DNA of 43,783 nucleotides from Candidatus Fimimorpha excrementavium (GCA_018710785.1 DVJD01000054.1:1-43783); one strand, 5' to 3'. Positions 26,554-34,218 are shown, counted from the stretch's first letter. Notes: generated by a model not told the origin, from the sequence alone. Numbers and translations are program-made.

Positions 26554-26916
26554 TCATTGCCCGTGCACCCATCTGAGAAAGGTGTTTTGAGCAATATTCA
26601 GCTGTTTTGCCGCCTGCCTGGAAGAGATTTTCCCTTCCTCCCAGCAAAGTTTGATATTCCAAAATTCGTTGGGAATCCTTTTCCTTGGCCTTTCAAACTG
26701 GATCCCCCGCATCCGGGCTGCCGCGATTCCTTCCTTTTGTCTCTGCCTAATATTGGCCCGCTCCGTCTCTGCCACATAAGATAAAATCTGCAGAACCAAA
26801 TCCGCGATAAAGGTTCCCGTCAAGTCTTTCCCCTTTGCCCTGGTGTCCAAAAGCGGCATGTCCAGCACGACAATGTCCGCCTTTTTCATTTTGGTTATGA
26901 CCCTCCACTGTTCCAC
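26554..26916 (-). pseudogene. Serine recombinase (resolvase/invertase) remnant, N-terminus missing
   Basis: The frame begins inside the catalytic domain of a resolvase-type serine recombinase (EQWRVITKMKKADIVVLDMPLLDTR). It continues through the long E helix (FIADLVLQILSYVAETERANIRQRQKEG) and ends with a C-terminal HTH (ISSRQAAKQLNIAQNTFLRWV). About 75 N-terminal residues are missing, including the catalytic Ser and the YxRVST motif. Sequence upstream of 26916 has stops in this frame and carries no trace of them. The truncation point lies 11 bp from one end of a 13-bp inverted repeat. It should be catalytically dead. Confidence 0.85.
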
Positions 26917-26926
26917 CGGCCTTTGA

Positions 26927-26939
26927 TCTACATTTTCGT
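26927..26939 (-). repeat. 13-bp inverted repeat, right copy
   Basis: TCTACATTTTCGT, complement of 26223-26235, next to the point where the recombinase homology stops. Confidence 0.6.
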
Positions 26940-27003
26940 CACAATCACACGCCCCTTATTTTACGACGCTTTTTTCATTTATAAACCGATCTGCCGATAA
27001 AAT

Positions 27004-27033
27004 TTGACATGCAAATCTTTTCCATGGTATACT
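27004..27033 (+). promoter_or_regulatory. Promoter of cbiK
   Basis: TTGACA (27004-27009), 18-nt spacer, TGG-TATACT (hexamer 27028-27033). The leader is only about 45 nt, too short for a cobalamin riboswitch, and none of its conserved boxes is seen. Confidence 0.85.
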
Positions 27034-27083
27034 GCTGGGCAGGCGGACGTCCCCAAAGCGCCCGCAACATGAAGGAGGCATCC

Positions 27084-27866
27084 ATGATACAGAAGGAAAA
27101 AAAAGGCATTTTGATTGTCAGTTTCGGAACCAGTATCGAAGAAACCAGAAAGAAAACCATAGACGCATTTGAAACCATCGTAAAAAAGGCCTATCCGGAC
27201 TGGGAAGTCAGACGAGCCTTTACCAGTGAAATGATCATAAAAATTTTAAAGAAAAGGGACGGCATCTGCATCGATACCATCCAGGAGGCCCTGGATCGGT
27301 TTCGGGAAGAAGGCTTTACCCATCTTTTGATTCAGCCCACCCACATCATCAATGGGGTGGAAAATAACCGCATGCTGCATCTTCTCCGCCGAAACCGGGA
27401 TTCGTTTGTCTCCATGCGGATTGGCACTCCGCTCCTGACCTCCCCGGAGGATATGGAGGAAGTCATCGCCGGAATCATGGAAGACTATAGAGCTCTTCCC
27501 TCCGATACCGGAGTTCTCTGTTTGGGTCACGGTACCGATCACTATTCCAATTTTACCTATCCTGCCTTCGAGTATACGGCCCGTCGGATGGGCTACTCCC
27601 GTCTGTTCATAGGCACAGTGGAGGGATATCCGGATATTGAGACCGTCATCTCCCACGTGCTGCAGTCCGGCTGTAAAAAAATGATCCTTCTCCCCCTTTT
27701 GTTTGTGGCCGGGGACCACGCCAGAAATGACATGGCCGGAGAGGAACCGGATTCCTGGAAATCCCGGCTCAATGCCTCCGGCATTCAGACCACCTGTGTT
27801 TTAAAGGGGCTGGGGGAATATCCTGCCATCCAGCATCTGTTTTTAAAGCATATGGAGCGCGCATAA
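27084..27866 (+). CDS. cbiK: Sirohydrochlorin cobaltochelatase CbiK
   Basis: CbiK inserts Co2+ into sirohydrochlorin or its precorrin-2 relative, the first committed step of the anaerobic (early-cobalt) vitamin B12 pathway. The 260-aa protein begins KGILIVSFGTS. The metal-binding/catalytic histidines are H149 in CLGHGTDHYSN and H212 in FVAGDHARNDM, equivalent to the two essential histidines of the Salmonella enzyme. There is no signal peptide, so it is cytoplasmic. The start at 27084 has AAGGAGG five nt upstream. It converges on cbiC with only 13 bp between the stops, so the two transcripts probably overlap at their ends. Confidence 0.92.
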   Translation: MIQKEKKGILIVSFGTSIEETRKKTIDAFETIVKKAYPDWEVRRAFTSEMIIKILKKRDGICIDTIQEALDRFREEGFTHLLIQPTHIINGVENNRMLHLLRRNRDSFVSMRIGTPLLTSPEDMEEVIAGIMEDYRALPSDTGVLCLGHGTDHYSNFTYPAFEYTARRMGYSRLFIGTVEGYPDIETVISHVLQSGCKKMILLPLLFVAGDHARNDMAGEEPDSWKSRLNASGIQTTCVLKGLGEYPAIQHLFLKHMERA

Positions 27867-27879
27867 CAGACCTTCCCTC

Positions 27880-28521
27880 TTATTCCATCTGATACAAGAG
27901 GGCATTGCATATGGCAGCGGCCACATTGCTGCCCCCCTTTCTTCCCTCTGCGATGATATAAGGTACCCGGATTCCCATCTCCTTTTCCAGATTCAGGATC
28001 AGTTCCTTGGACTGAATCACATTGACAAAGCCCACGGGAACCCCGATGATCAGGCGGGGAGCAATCCGTCCCTCACAAATCAGCTCATAGAGTCTGATCA
28101 GCGCCGTGGGGGCATTTCCCACCGCAAAGATCAGATCCTGTTTCAAAGAGGCGGCCTTATCCATGCTGGCGACGGCCCGGGTCGTTCCATTTTGTTTCGC
28201 CATGGCTGCCACATCTTCATCAGCCATGAAGCAGTACACCTGTCCGCCGTACCGGGCCAGTTTCTTTTTATTGATCCCGGCTTTTCCCATGTTGGTATCC
28301 GTGACAATGGAGGCTCCCTGCCGGATGGCCTCCATCCCCATTTTCACCGCATGGGGAGAAAACTTCAGATGATCTGCATAATCAAAATCCGCCGTTGTAT
28401 GAATGGCCCGTTTGATCACGAGCGCATTCTCCGGATCCAGTTTCTTCTCTCCCAGCAATTCTGTGATGATCTCAAAACTGCGTTTCTCTATTTCCTGTGG
28501 TTTCACCTGTTCCAATTCCAT
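27880..28521 (-). CDS. cbiC: Cobalt-precorrin-8 methylmutase CbiC
   Basis: CbiC moves a methyl group from C-11 to C-12 of cobalt-precorrin-8, forming cobyrinate. The 213-aa protein has the catalytic His at position 41 in RAIHTTADFDYA. The GASIVTDTNMGKAGI, FAVGNAPTALIRL, GVPVGFVNVIQSK and GRKGGSNVAAAICNALL stretches are all typical of the family. AGGAG lies 7 nt before the start. It is 50 bp downstream of cobA and is probably cotranscribed with it. The remaining cbi genes are not in the window. Confidence 0.95.
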   Translation of the reverse strand: MELEQVKPQEIEKRSFEIITELLGEKKLDPENALVIKRAIHTTADFDYADHLKFSPHAVKMGMEAIRQGASIVTDTNMGKAGINKKKLARYGGQVYCFMADEDVAAMAKQNGTTRAVASMDKAASLKQDLIFAVGNAPTALIRLYELICEGRIAPRLIIGVPVGFVNVIQSKELILNLEKEMGIRVPYIIAEGRKGGSNVAAAICNALLYQME

Positions 28522-28571
28522 AAGCGCTCTCCTGTTCTATTTTCTCTTTCTGCTTCCAATTTTCCCTTCTG

Positions 28572-29090
28572 TCAATACTCAATCCCTTCCCTGGCCGCCA
28601 CGCCTCTGTCAAACGGATGCCGGATCTTTTTCATCTCCGTAATATAATCGGCCATATCCTCCAGTTCTCCGGGCGCATCCCGTCCGGTCAGGACGACTTC
28701 CAGTCCCCTGGGAAGATGGCGCAGAAAGGAAAGCACGCGTTCTCTGTCCACGAACTCGTATTTCCATGCCGCCATCAGCTCATCCAGCACCAAAAGATCG
28801 GTTCCATCCCTTCCGGCCCGTTCCGCCTGTTCCCATATGGTCCGATAGTAGGCCGCTGCCTCCTGTTTTTCTTCTTTTGTCATATTCCAGACAAATCCGA
28901 AACTTTTTTCCAGCGGAATCACCGTGACTTGCTCCAGCCGACGAAGTCCTTCCACTTCCCCGGAGTCTTCCGTCTTTAAAAAGCGGGCCACTGTGACCGT
29001 TTTTCCCCTCCCGGCCATCCGAACCGCCAGCCCCACGGCCGCTGATGTCTTTCCTTTTCCATCTCCCGTATAAATATGAATCATTCCCAT
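28572..29090 (-). CDS. cobA: Cob(I)alamin adenosyltransferase (CobA/BtuR type)
   Basis: This 172-aa enzyme adenosylates the corrin, giving adenosylcobalamin or adenosylcobyrate. The P-loop GDGKGKTS (9-16) is near the N-terminus, with the DLLVLDEL strand in the middle and a C-terminal RHPFDRGVAAREGIEY that matches the conserved tail of the CobA/BtuR/CobO family. GGGAGG lies 7 nt before the ATG. It is the first gene of a cobA-cbiC unit with an extended -10 promoter at 29138-29146, divergent from mgtA. Confidence 0.95.
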   Translation of the reverse strand: MGMIHIYTGDGKGKTSAAVGLAVRMAGRGKTVTVARFLKTEDSGEVEGLRRLEQVTVIPLEKSFGFVWNMTKEEKQEAAAYYRTIWEQAERAGRDGTDLLVLDELMAAWKYEFVDRERVLSFLRHLPRGLEVVLTGRDAPGELEDMADYITEMKKIRHPFDRGVAAREGIEY

Positions 29091-29137
29091 GGCGCTGCCT
29101 CCCTTCTATCGCGCTCCTGTTCACAAGTTACGCATTC

Positions 29138-29146
29138 AGTATAGCA
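29138..29146 (-). promoter_or_regulatory. Extended -10 promoter of cobA-cbiC
   Basis: On the minus strand TGC-TATACT (hexamer 29138-29143) with TTGCTT 19 nt upstream as a weak -35. No cobalamin-riboswitch boxes lie in the roughly 40-nt leader. Confidence 0.6.
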
Positions 29147-29199
29147 TAAATTCACAAGAAAAAAGCAAGATTTTGAAACCAGCATTTCTTTCTTTTATA

Positions 29200-29208
29200 T
29201 GATATAAT
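29200..29208 (+). promoter_or_regulatory. Extended -10 promoter of mgtA
   Basis: TGA-TATAAT with TATAAT at 29203-29208. The predicted leader of about 70 nt includes the 41-bp element at 29219-29259 and ends with AGGAGGTG before the ATG. It is too short for an M-box (ykoK) Mg2+ riboswitch. Confidence 0.7.
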
Positions 29209-29218
29209 AACAAAGAAA

Positions 29219-29259
29219 ATTTGACGAGAAAACCATCGAAACGGCAGCTGAGATGGTAT
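29219..29259 (+). repeat. 41-bp element in the mgtA leader
   Basis: Matches the minus strand of 18877-18917 at 38 of 41 positions. It can form a small hairpin (ACCATC/GATGGT) and ends about 15 nt before the ribosome binding site of mgtA. Confidence 0.8.
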
Positions 29260-29287
29260 CATATACGCAAATACAGGAGGTGTTCCA

Positions 29288-31942
29288 ATGAAACCCAAAC
29301 ATTCCATCCACCAGCGCGTCTTTTCCTACGCCCATACGGAACCTGAGGCTCTATATCGGGACTTTCATATCAGCGAAGATGGCTATGATGAGGAGCAGGT
29401 GGAGAAAAGCCGGGAAAAATACGGAAGCAATATGCTTTACGGGAGCCGGGCCGATACCATATCCTATCGTCTGAAAAGAGCATTTATTCATCCATTCACC
29501 GTCATTCTTCTGGCATTGGCAAGTATTTCCTTTGTCACGGATGTGCTGCTTGCCTCCAATTTCAGCCGAAATGCCACCACAGTACTGATTATTCTCAGCA
29601 TGGTACTGATCAGCGGCATGGTGCGTTTTTTCCAGGAAATGCGTTCGAAACATGTTGCCAAACATTTGACGAGTCTGCTCCATTCCAGCGTAACCGTGCG
29701 CCGAAACGGAACATGGATGGAAGCTGCTTCCTCGGATTTGGTTGTGGGAGATACGGTCCGGCTCTTTGCCGGAGACCGCGTTCCGGCTGACATTCGCCTG
29801 ACAGCCGCCTCCGATCTTTTTGTATCCCAGTCGGTCATCACAGGCGAAAGCGCCATACTGGAAAAAGATGCTTCCACCCTTTCCGGGCCAAAATCCCATT
29901 CCTATGGAGAATATAAAAATATTGCATTCATGGGATCTGCCGTGGTGGGAGGCATGGGTGAGGGTGTGGTTCTGGCCGTGGGAGAAGACACGGTCTACGG
30001 CGGATTCACCGGTATCCTATCCGACCGAAAGAATGGATTTGACCGTGGCGCCAACTCCATCGCATGGGTGCTGATCCGCTTCATGGCCGTTTTAATTCCT
30101 GTGGTCTTTGTCGCCTGCGGTCTCACCAAAGATAACTGGTTTTCGGCCTTCCTGTTTGCTCTTTCTGTGGCCGTCGGACTGACTCCCGAAATGCTGCCCA
30201 TGGTGGTCAATGCCTGTCTGGCCAAGGGAAGCGCTGCCATGGGCCAAAAACAGACCGTTGTCAAAAACATCAATGCCATGCAGGGATTCGGCAGCATGGA
30301 TATCCTGTGTGTGGATAAAACCGGTACGCTGACCGGTGATACCATCCTTCTGGAATACTATATGGATATTCTTGGAAATGAAAGCGAACAGGTTTTGGAT
30401 TATGCCTATTTAAACAGCCTTTATCATACAGGAGTGAGCAATCATCTGGACACGGCCATTCTGAAATACCACGAAATGCCCGGATGCAGTGACCACTTTG
30501 ACCAACTCGCCGAACAGCACCCCAAGCTGGATGAACGCCCCTTTGACTATGAGCGGAAATTTGCCAGTGTACTTGTCAAAGGGCAGGAAACCAATCTGCT
30601 CCTCGTCAAAGGAAGCATCGACGATGTATGCCGCCGATGCAGCCATGCTGCCTATAAAGGCAGATACAGCCGGATGGAAGAAGACGGACCTTCCAGTATC
30701 CATGCGGTCGTAGATGAAATGCTGGAAGACGGCATGAAGGTTTTGGCTGTGGCCTGCAAACCCTTGAACCAGGATCAGATAAACGCCGAAGACGAGTACG
30801 ATCTTACCCTTCTGGGATATTTGGCCTTTTTTGACGCGCCGAAAAAAACAGCCGCCGATGCCATCCAAAAGCTGCAGAATCTCCATGTGGGAATCCGTGT
30901 ACTGACGGGGGATCAAAAGGATGTGGCCGTCTCCGTCTGCCGCAGGCTTGGCATCGACACAGAGGAGCTGATGACCGGCAAGGAGCTGGAGTGTCTGACA
31001 GACAACGATGCCCTGGTCCGCATCGAACGCACCACCGTGTTCGCAGAACTATCCCCCAAGCAAAAAGTCCAAATCCTGCAGACACTTCAGGGCAACGGCC
31101 ACACCGTGGGATTTTTGGGAGACGGCATGAACGATCTGCCTGCCATCGTGGGATCGGATGTGGGGATTTCCGTGGATACGGCCGTGGAAGCGGTCCGGGA
31201 AAGCGCGGATGTGATCCTTCTGAAAAAAGATCTGAATGTGCTGGAAGAAGGGATTCAGGAAGGACGAAAGGCCTTTGCCAATATGTCCAAATACATCCGC
31301 ATCACATCCTCCTCCAATTTCGGCAATATTTTCTCCATCGTCATCGCCAGTGTGCTGCTGCCCTTTTTTCCGATGACCTCCGTACAGATTCTGCTGCTGA
31401 ATCTGCTCTATGATATTCTGTGTCTCGTCCTTCCGTGGGATACGGTGGACGAAGACACCTGTTCCCGGCCGCTGGAATGGTCCGGCCGGACCTTGGGGCG
31501 GTTTATGCGGTTTTTCGGTCCCATCAGTTCCATTTTTGATCTCGCGACCTTTGCCTTTTTATTTTTTATTTTCTGTCCCTATGTCTGCCAGGGAAGCTTT
31601 GCTTCTCTGACCAGCCCGGAGGAACAGGCCCGGTTCATCGCTCTGTTCCAGACCGGATGGTTTCTGGAATCCATGTGGACACAGGTTTTAATCCTGCACC
31701 TGCTGCGCACCAAAGACGTACCGCTGCTGCGCAGCAAACCCTCCCGTCCGGTGATGCTCGTCACGACTCTGGGGATTTTCTTCTTTACCCTCCTGACCTT
31801 CACCCCTATCGGACATCTGATTGGGCTGACGGCTCTGCCCCCGTCCTACTTCCTTTACCTGATTGTCATCGTACTGCTTTACCTGCTTTTTGTCACACTG
31901 GCCAAAAAGCGATATATCAAAAAGTATCATAAATTATTGTGA
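29288..31942 (+). CDS. mgtA: MgtA/MgtB-type Mg2+-importing P-type ATPase
   Basis: An 884-aa P3B ATPase that moves Mg2+ into the cell. Cytosolic N-terminal motif region, membrane helices M1-M2 (HPFTVILLALASISFVTDVLLA), the actuator TGES (185-188), phosphorylated D343 in CVDKTGTLTGD and the hinge motif GDGMND (611-616). The NLLYDI helix and the six C-terminal membrane helices match the MgtA family. The M4 motif is VGLTPEMLPMVV, with the Pro-Glu-Met of Mg2+ pumps. It is followed 18 bp later by a receiver-less winged-helix regulator, which may be a dedicated regulator or part of the same stress unit. Confidence 0.94.
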   Translation: MKPKHSIHQRVFSYAHTEPEALYRDFHISEDGYDEEQVEKSREKYGSNMLYGSRADTISYRLKRAFIHPFTVILLALASISFVTDVLLASNFSRNATTVLIILSMVLISGMVRFFQEMRSKHVAKHLTSLLHSSVTVRRNGTWMEAASSDLVVGDTVRLFAGDRVPADIRLTAASDLFVSQSVITGESAILEKDASTLSGPKSHSYGEYKNIAFMGSAVVGGMGEGVVLAVGEDTVYGGFTGILSDRKNGFDRGANSIAWVLIRFMAVLIPVVFVACGLTKDNWFSAFLFALSVAVGLTPEMLPMVVNACLAKGSAAMGQKQTVVKNINAMQGFGSMDILCVDKTGTLTGDTILLEYYMDILGNESEQVLDYAYLNSLYHTGVSNHLDTAILKYHEMPGCSDHFDQLAEQHPKLDERPFDYERKFASVLVKGQETNLLLVKGSIDDVCRRCSHAAYKGRYSRMEEDGPSSIHAVVDEMLEDGMKVLAVACKPLNQDQINAEDEYDLTLLGYLAFFDAPKKTAADAIQKLQNLHVGIRVLTGDQKDVAVSVCRRLGIDTEELMTGKELECLTDNDALVRIERTTVFAELSPKQKVQILQTLQGNGHTVGFLGDGMNDLPAIVGSDVGISVDTAVEAVRESADVILLKKDLNVLEEGIQEGRKAFANMSKYIRITSSSNFGNIFSIVIASVLLPFFPMTSVQILLLNLLYDILCLVLPWDTVDEDTCSRPLEWSGRTLGRFMRFFGPISSIFDLATFAFLFFIFCPYVCQGSFASLTSPEEQARFIALFQTGWFLESMWTQVLILHLLRTKDVPLLRSKPSRPVMLVTTLGIFFFTLLTFTPIGHLIGLTALPPSYFLYLIVIVLLYLLFVTLAKKRYIKKYHKLL

Positions 31943-31960
31943 AAAAGGAGGAATCGGTCT

Positions 31961-32458
31961 ATGAAAAAAAATATTGGTCTCATCAGTCTGGATTCCCTCC
32001 TTGCAAAATGGCTGCACGAGAAGCTGCGCACCTCCGCTCCCGATACGGCCAGCGCGAAGGATCTCCTGGAGGGAATCGAAGATTTGATGCACGGCACATT
32101 GAACTCCATCATGCTGGAACTGGAGGACGCAGAGACTTCCCTCTCCCCCGGGGATGTACTTTGCTGCGGCGCCCTCTCCATTGATCCCAGAGCCCGGAAG
32201 GTGACACGGGATGGGCAGGAAATCATGCTGACGCCAAAAGAGTTTGATATTTTGTACTTTTTGGCCCGCAACCGCGGGGAAGTCTTTACCAAAGAACAGA
32301 TTTATCAGGCTGTATGGGAAAGCGATTATCTTTTGGATGACAGCAATATCATGGCGTTTATCCGAAAACTGCGAAAGAAGATAGAACCCAATCCGGATGC
32401 CCCCGAATATATCCTGACCATATGGGGGATCGGATACAAATTCAGCGACACCATTTAA
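31961..32458 (+). CDS. Winged-helix regulator lacking a receiver domain
   Basis: The C-terminal about 95 residues of this 165-aa protein form an OmpR/PhoB-type winged helix. It has a GALSIDPRARKVTRDGQEIMLTPKEFDILYFLARNRGEVFTKEQI opening, the DDSNIMAFIRKLRKKIE recognition-helix region and the ILTIWGIGYKF hairpin. The N-terminal about 65 residues replace the roughly 120-residue receiver, contain no phospho-acceptor pocket, and do not look like a truncated CheY fold. The start is secure (AAAGGAGGAA). Because it is cotranscribed with mgtA it may act on that operon, responding to protein level or to something other than phosphorylation. Its DNA target is unknown. Confidence 0.8.
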   Translation: MKKNIGLISLDSLLAKWLHEKLRTSAPDTASAKDLLEGIEDLMHGTLNSIMLELEDAETSLSPGDVLCCGALSIDPRARKVTRDGQEIMLTPKEFDILYFLARNRGEVFTKEQIYQAVWESDYLLDDSNIMAFIRKLRKKIEPNPDAPEYILTIWGIGYKFSDTI

Positions 32459-32473
32459 CCCCAATAGCATAGA

Positions 32474-32529
32474 GGGTGCCGCAAAAGTCGCATAGTCACA
32501 TAAATCCTCTTTTTTGAGTCCTAGCACCC
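32474..32529. repeat. Possible MITE or IS end fragment
   Basis: GGGTGCCGCAAAAGTCG at the left and a GGACTC...GCACCC-type right end give short terminal inverted repeats over 56 bp. The left end resembles that of the element at 35514-35617. It may be a decayed insertion sequence end; alternatively the weak stem could serve as the end of the mgtA transcript. Confidence 0.35.
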
Positions 32530-32538
32530 GCAACTTTC

Positions 32539-32741
32539 CTCACCAATTCTTCTGTTTATGGAAAACATTCACAGGCCGGAGAGAGCGAACCTTTTTCCTG
32601 ACGGGCTTTGAAAAACGTCGGTACTTGATTTTTCCAGCCAGACACGGCGCAGAAAAATCTTAGTACCGCTACGTTTTTCACGAGCGAGAGCGCCCCGGCA
32701 GGAAAAAGGTTCGCTCGCTCCGACCGTCCGGGTTTCCACTT
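32539..32741. repeat. Long palindromic repeat, copy D (complete form)
   Basis: Begins with CTCACCAATTCTTC, a block also found at 24504-24517 before the other cluster. Outer arms 32574-32600 and 32699-32725 pair at 25 of 27 positions. Inner arms 32610-32634 and 32652-32679 pair with small bulges, and the tip is GCC-AGACAC-GGC. The end block CGTCCGGGTTTCCACTT closes the element. The outer-arm sequence (GAGAGAGCGAACCTTTTTCC) differs from that of copies C and F, but both arms differ in step. Confidence 0.92.
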
Positions 32742-32872
32742 TAAAACTTCCATTCCTCCCAATGAGCTTCGCAATCGCCCCCTTCATGGCAGCTGAACGT
32801 CCGCAATCAATTATACAATATCGCATTTCACCCTCCATTTCTTCCATTATTTTGGATAAAAGTAATACAATA

Positions 32873-32901
32873 TTGACGCTGCCGTCTGACTGCGTTACAC
32901 T
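32873..32901 (+). promoter_or_regulatory. Promoter of the AraC-family regulator
   Basis: TTGACG (32873-32878), 17-nt spacer, TACACT (32896-32901), 55 bp before the ATG. Confidence 0.75.
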
Positions 32902-32955
32902 AAAGATAACCGTTGCTCACGTACCAGTTTCCTCGGGTTTTGGAAAGGAGAAACC

Positions 32956-33927
32956 ATGCGAAAAGACACAGAACCACCATATCTGGAATCCATTCCCCAT
33001 ATCACAAAAGATTTGCCATATTCCGCACATACCTGTCAATATGGCACTTCGCCGGAAGAAGTGATTTATCTGCATTGGCATCCGGAGGCTGAATTTTTGT
33101 ATCTCGTTCAAGGTTCCCTTTCCGTCATGGTGGAACAGGAAGAAGTGATTTTGAATCAGGGGGATGCTGTCTTCATACCTCCCAATCGTCTTCATCGGGC
33201 CAGAAACCGTTCCCGGTCGCCGGGGAGCTATCAGGCTTTTGTCCTGTCTCCTACTTTGATTGCGTCCCCATTGGAACGTCCTCAGTTTCAAAAGTATGTA
33301 CAGCCTATATTGGAATATCCTGTCCCATGCTGCCATTTTACACCAAAGCTTGACTGGCAAAGAGATGTGATAAAGTATTTGAAGCAGCTGTTGCTTCTGG
33401 CTCAGAGGGGAGAAGGGGATGCAGACTGGGGACTGGCAGTCACTGGGGCTGCCATGGTGATCTGGCAGCTTTTGTACCACTATCATATCAGACAGTTTCG
33501 TCGGGATCAGGCCCGGCAGCGGTTGGCGGCGCAGATGGAAAAGGCGCTTTCCTTTATCCATCAGAATTATGAGGAGGAGATTCGTCTGCCGGAATTGGCC
33601 GACCTGGCTCATCTCAGTGAAAGCCAATTCTGCAGATCATTTAAACGGCTGACGGGCATGACGCCCTTTGCTTATCTAAATCGCTGCCGTATTATGCAAG
33701 GCTGCCTTTTGCTGGCAAAGACAGATAAGAAGATTAGTGAAATCGGTACACGCTGCGGCTTCAATACGGTCAGTTATTTTAACCGGGAGTTTTTAAAGAT
33801 TATCAGGATGACACCGTCGGCATACAGGAGGCTGGCAAGGGAAGAAACGGGACATATGTCCAATGAGAGAGGACAAACCGGGCTTGGCTGGTCTGGCATA
33901 GGAGGTGATGGCCATGTGGTTTCATAA
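32956..33927 (+). CDS. AraC-family transcriptional regulator
   Basis: A complete 323-aa regulator. The N-terminal cupin domain has LHWHPEAEFLYLVQGSLSVMVEQEEV and GDAVFIPPNRLHRA. A helical linker and the C-terminal double HTH follow (LPELADLAHLSESQFCRSFKRLTGMTPFAYLNRCRI ... ISEIGTRCGFNTVSYFNREFLKIIRMTPSAYRR, about 200-295). AAAGGAG precedes the start. The gene lies upstream of a GH88 hydrolase with a small gene between, so it probably activates that gene in response to an unsaturated uronic-acid sugar; the ligand is inferred from the neighbour only. Confidence 0.9.
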   Translation: MRKDTEPPYLESIPHITKDLPYSAHTCQYGTSPEEVIYLHWHPEAEFLYLVQGSLSVMVEQEEVILNQGDAVFIPPNRLHRARNRSRSPGSYQAFVLSPTLIASPLERPQFQKYVQPILEYPVPCCHFTPKLDWQRDVIKYLKQLLLLAQRGEGDADWGLAVTGAAMVIWQLLYHYHIRQFRRDQARQRLAAQMEKALSFIHQNYEEEIRLPELADLAHLSESQFCRSFKRLTGMTPFAYLNRCRIMQGCLLLAKTDKKISEIGTRCGFNTVSYFNREFLKIIRMTPSAYRRLAREETGHMSNERGQTGLGWSGIGGDGHVVS

Positions 33928-34129
33928 GAAGGAAACAAAGACATTTGACCGTGAAAAAAAGCAGCCGGTGATGCGCATCAGCATATGCACCGGAGAAAAG
34001 GCTGTGGGATGGAAAGACAAGGAAACCGGAAAATTCGAAGAACTCATGCTGATTCGAGACGAAAAAGATTTAAAGCGGTTTATGGATGAATATGGTATTG
34101 CACGGGAAGAAATTAAAAAAGAATGGTGA
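33914..34129 (+). CDS. Small conserved-type hypothetical protein
   Basis: A 71-aa protein with an N-terminal MWFHKKETK, then PVMRISICTGEKAVGWKDKETGKFEELMLIRDEKDLKRFMDEYGI. Small proteins with the pattern 'VIRxSICTGExxxGFKxxxTGKFEEVMLIRxxKDLxxFxxxYGI' are widespread in Firmicutes and have no established function, although some are labelled aspartate dehydrogenase in databases, which the size rules out. The start at 33914 has GGAGGTG six nt upstream and overlaps the end of the araC-family gene by 14 bp, so it is translationally coupled to it. Cytoplasmic; no membrane segment. Confidence 0.75.
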   Translation: MWFHKKETKTFDREKKQPVMRISICTGEKAVGWKDKETGKFEELMLIRDEKDLKRFMDEYGIAREEIKKEW

Positions 34130-34189
34130 GGGAAAAATGGGAAAAGTGACTACATTTGTTAGAATTTCAGATAAAAGCAAAAAAAGTAA

Positions 34190-34218
34190 GTGAAAAAAAA
34201 CACAATCTATGTTAAGAT
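34190..34218 (+). promoter_or_regulatory. Possible promoter of the GH88 gene
   Basis: GTGAAA (34190-34195), 17-nt spacer, TAAGAT (34213-34218). Imperfect boxes, as expected for an activator-dependent promoter. Confidence 0.45.

Larger units (their letters stand above)
32459..32955. other. Intergenic region with palindromic repeat and araC-family promoter
   Basis: About 500 bp with no gene. In order it holds a small element with GGGTGC/GCACCC ends (32474-32529), the complete palindromic repeat (32539-32741), an AT-rich stretch and the promoter at 32873-32901. Confidence 0.7.

Noticed and set aside
26405-26662. Minus-strand 85-codon open frame overlapping the recombinase remnant
   Set aside because: It lies in another frame of the recombinase C-terminus and has no family resemblance or ribosome site.
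29209-29287. M-box Mg2+ riboswitch before mgtA
   Set aside because: The leader from the predicted start site is about 70 nt, less than half the usual length, and none of the conserved M-box helices is visible.
32569-32847. Minus-strand open frame of about 92 codons across palindromic copy D
   Set aside because: It has no good ribosome site and is composed mostly of the repeat.
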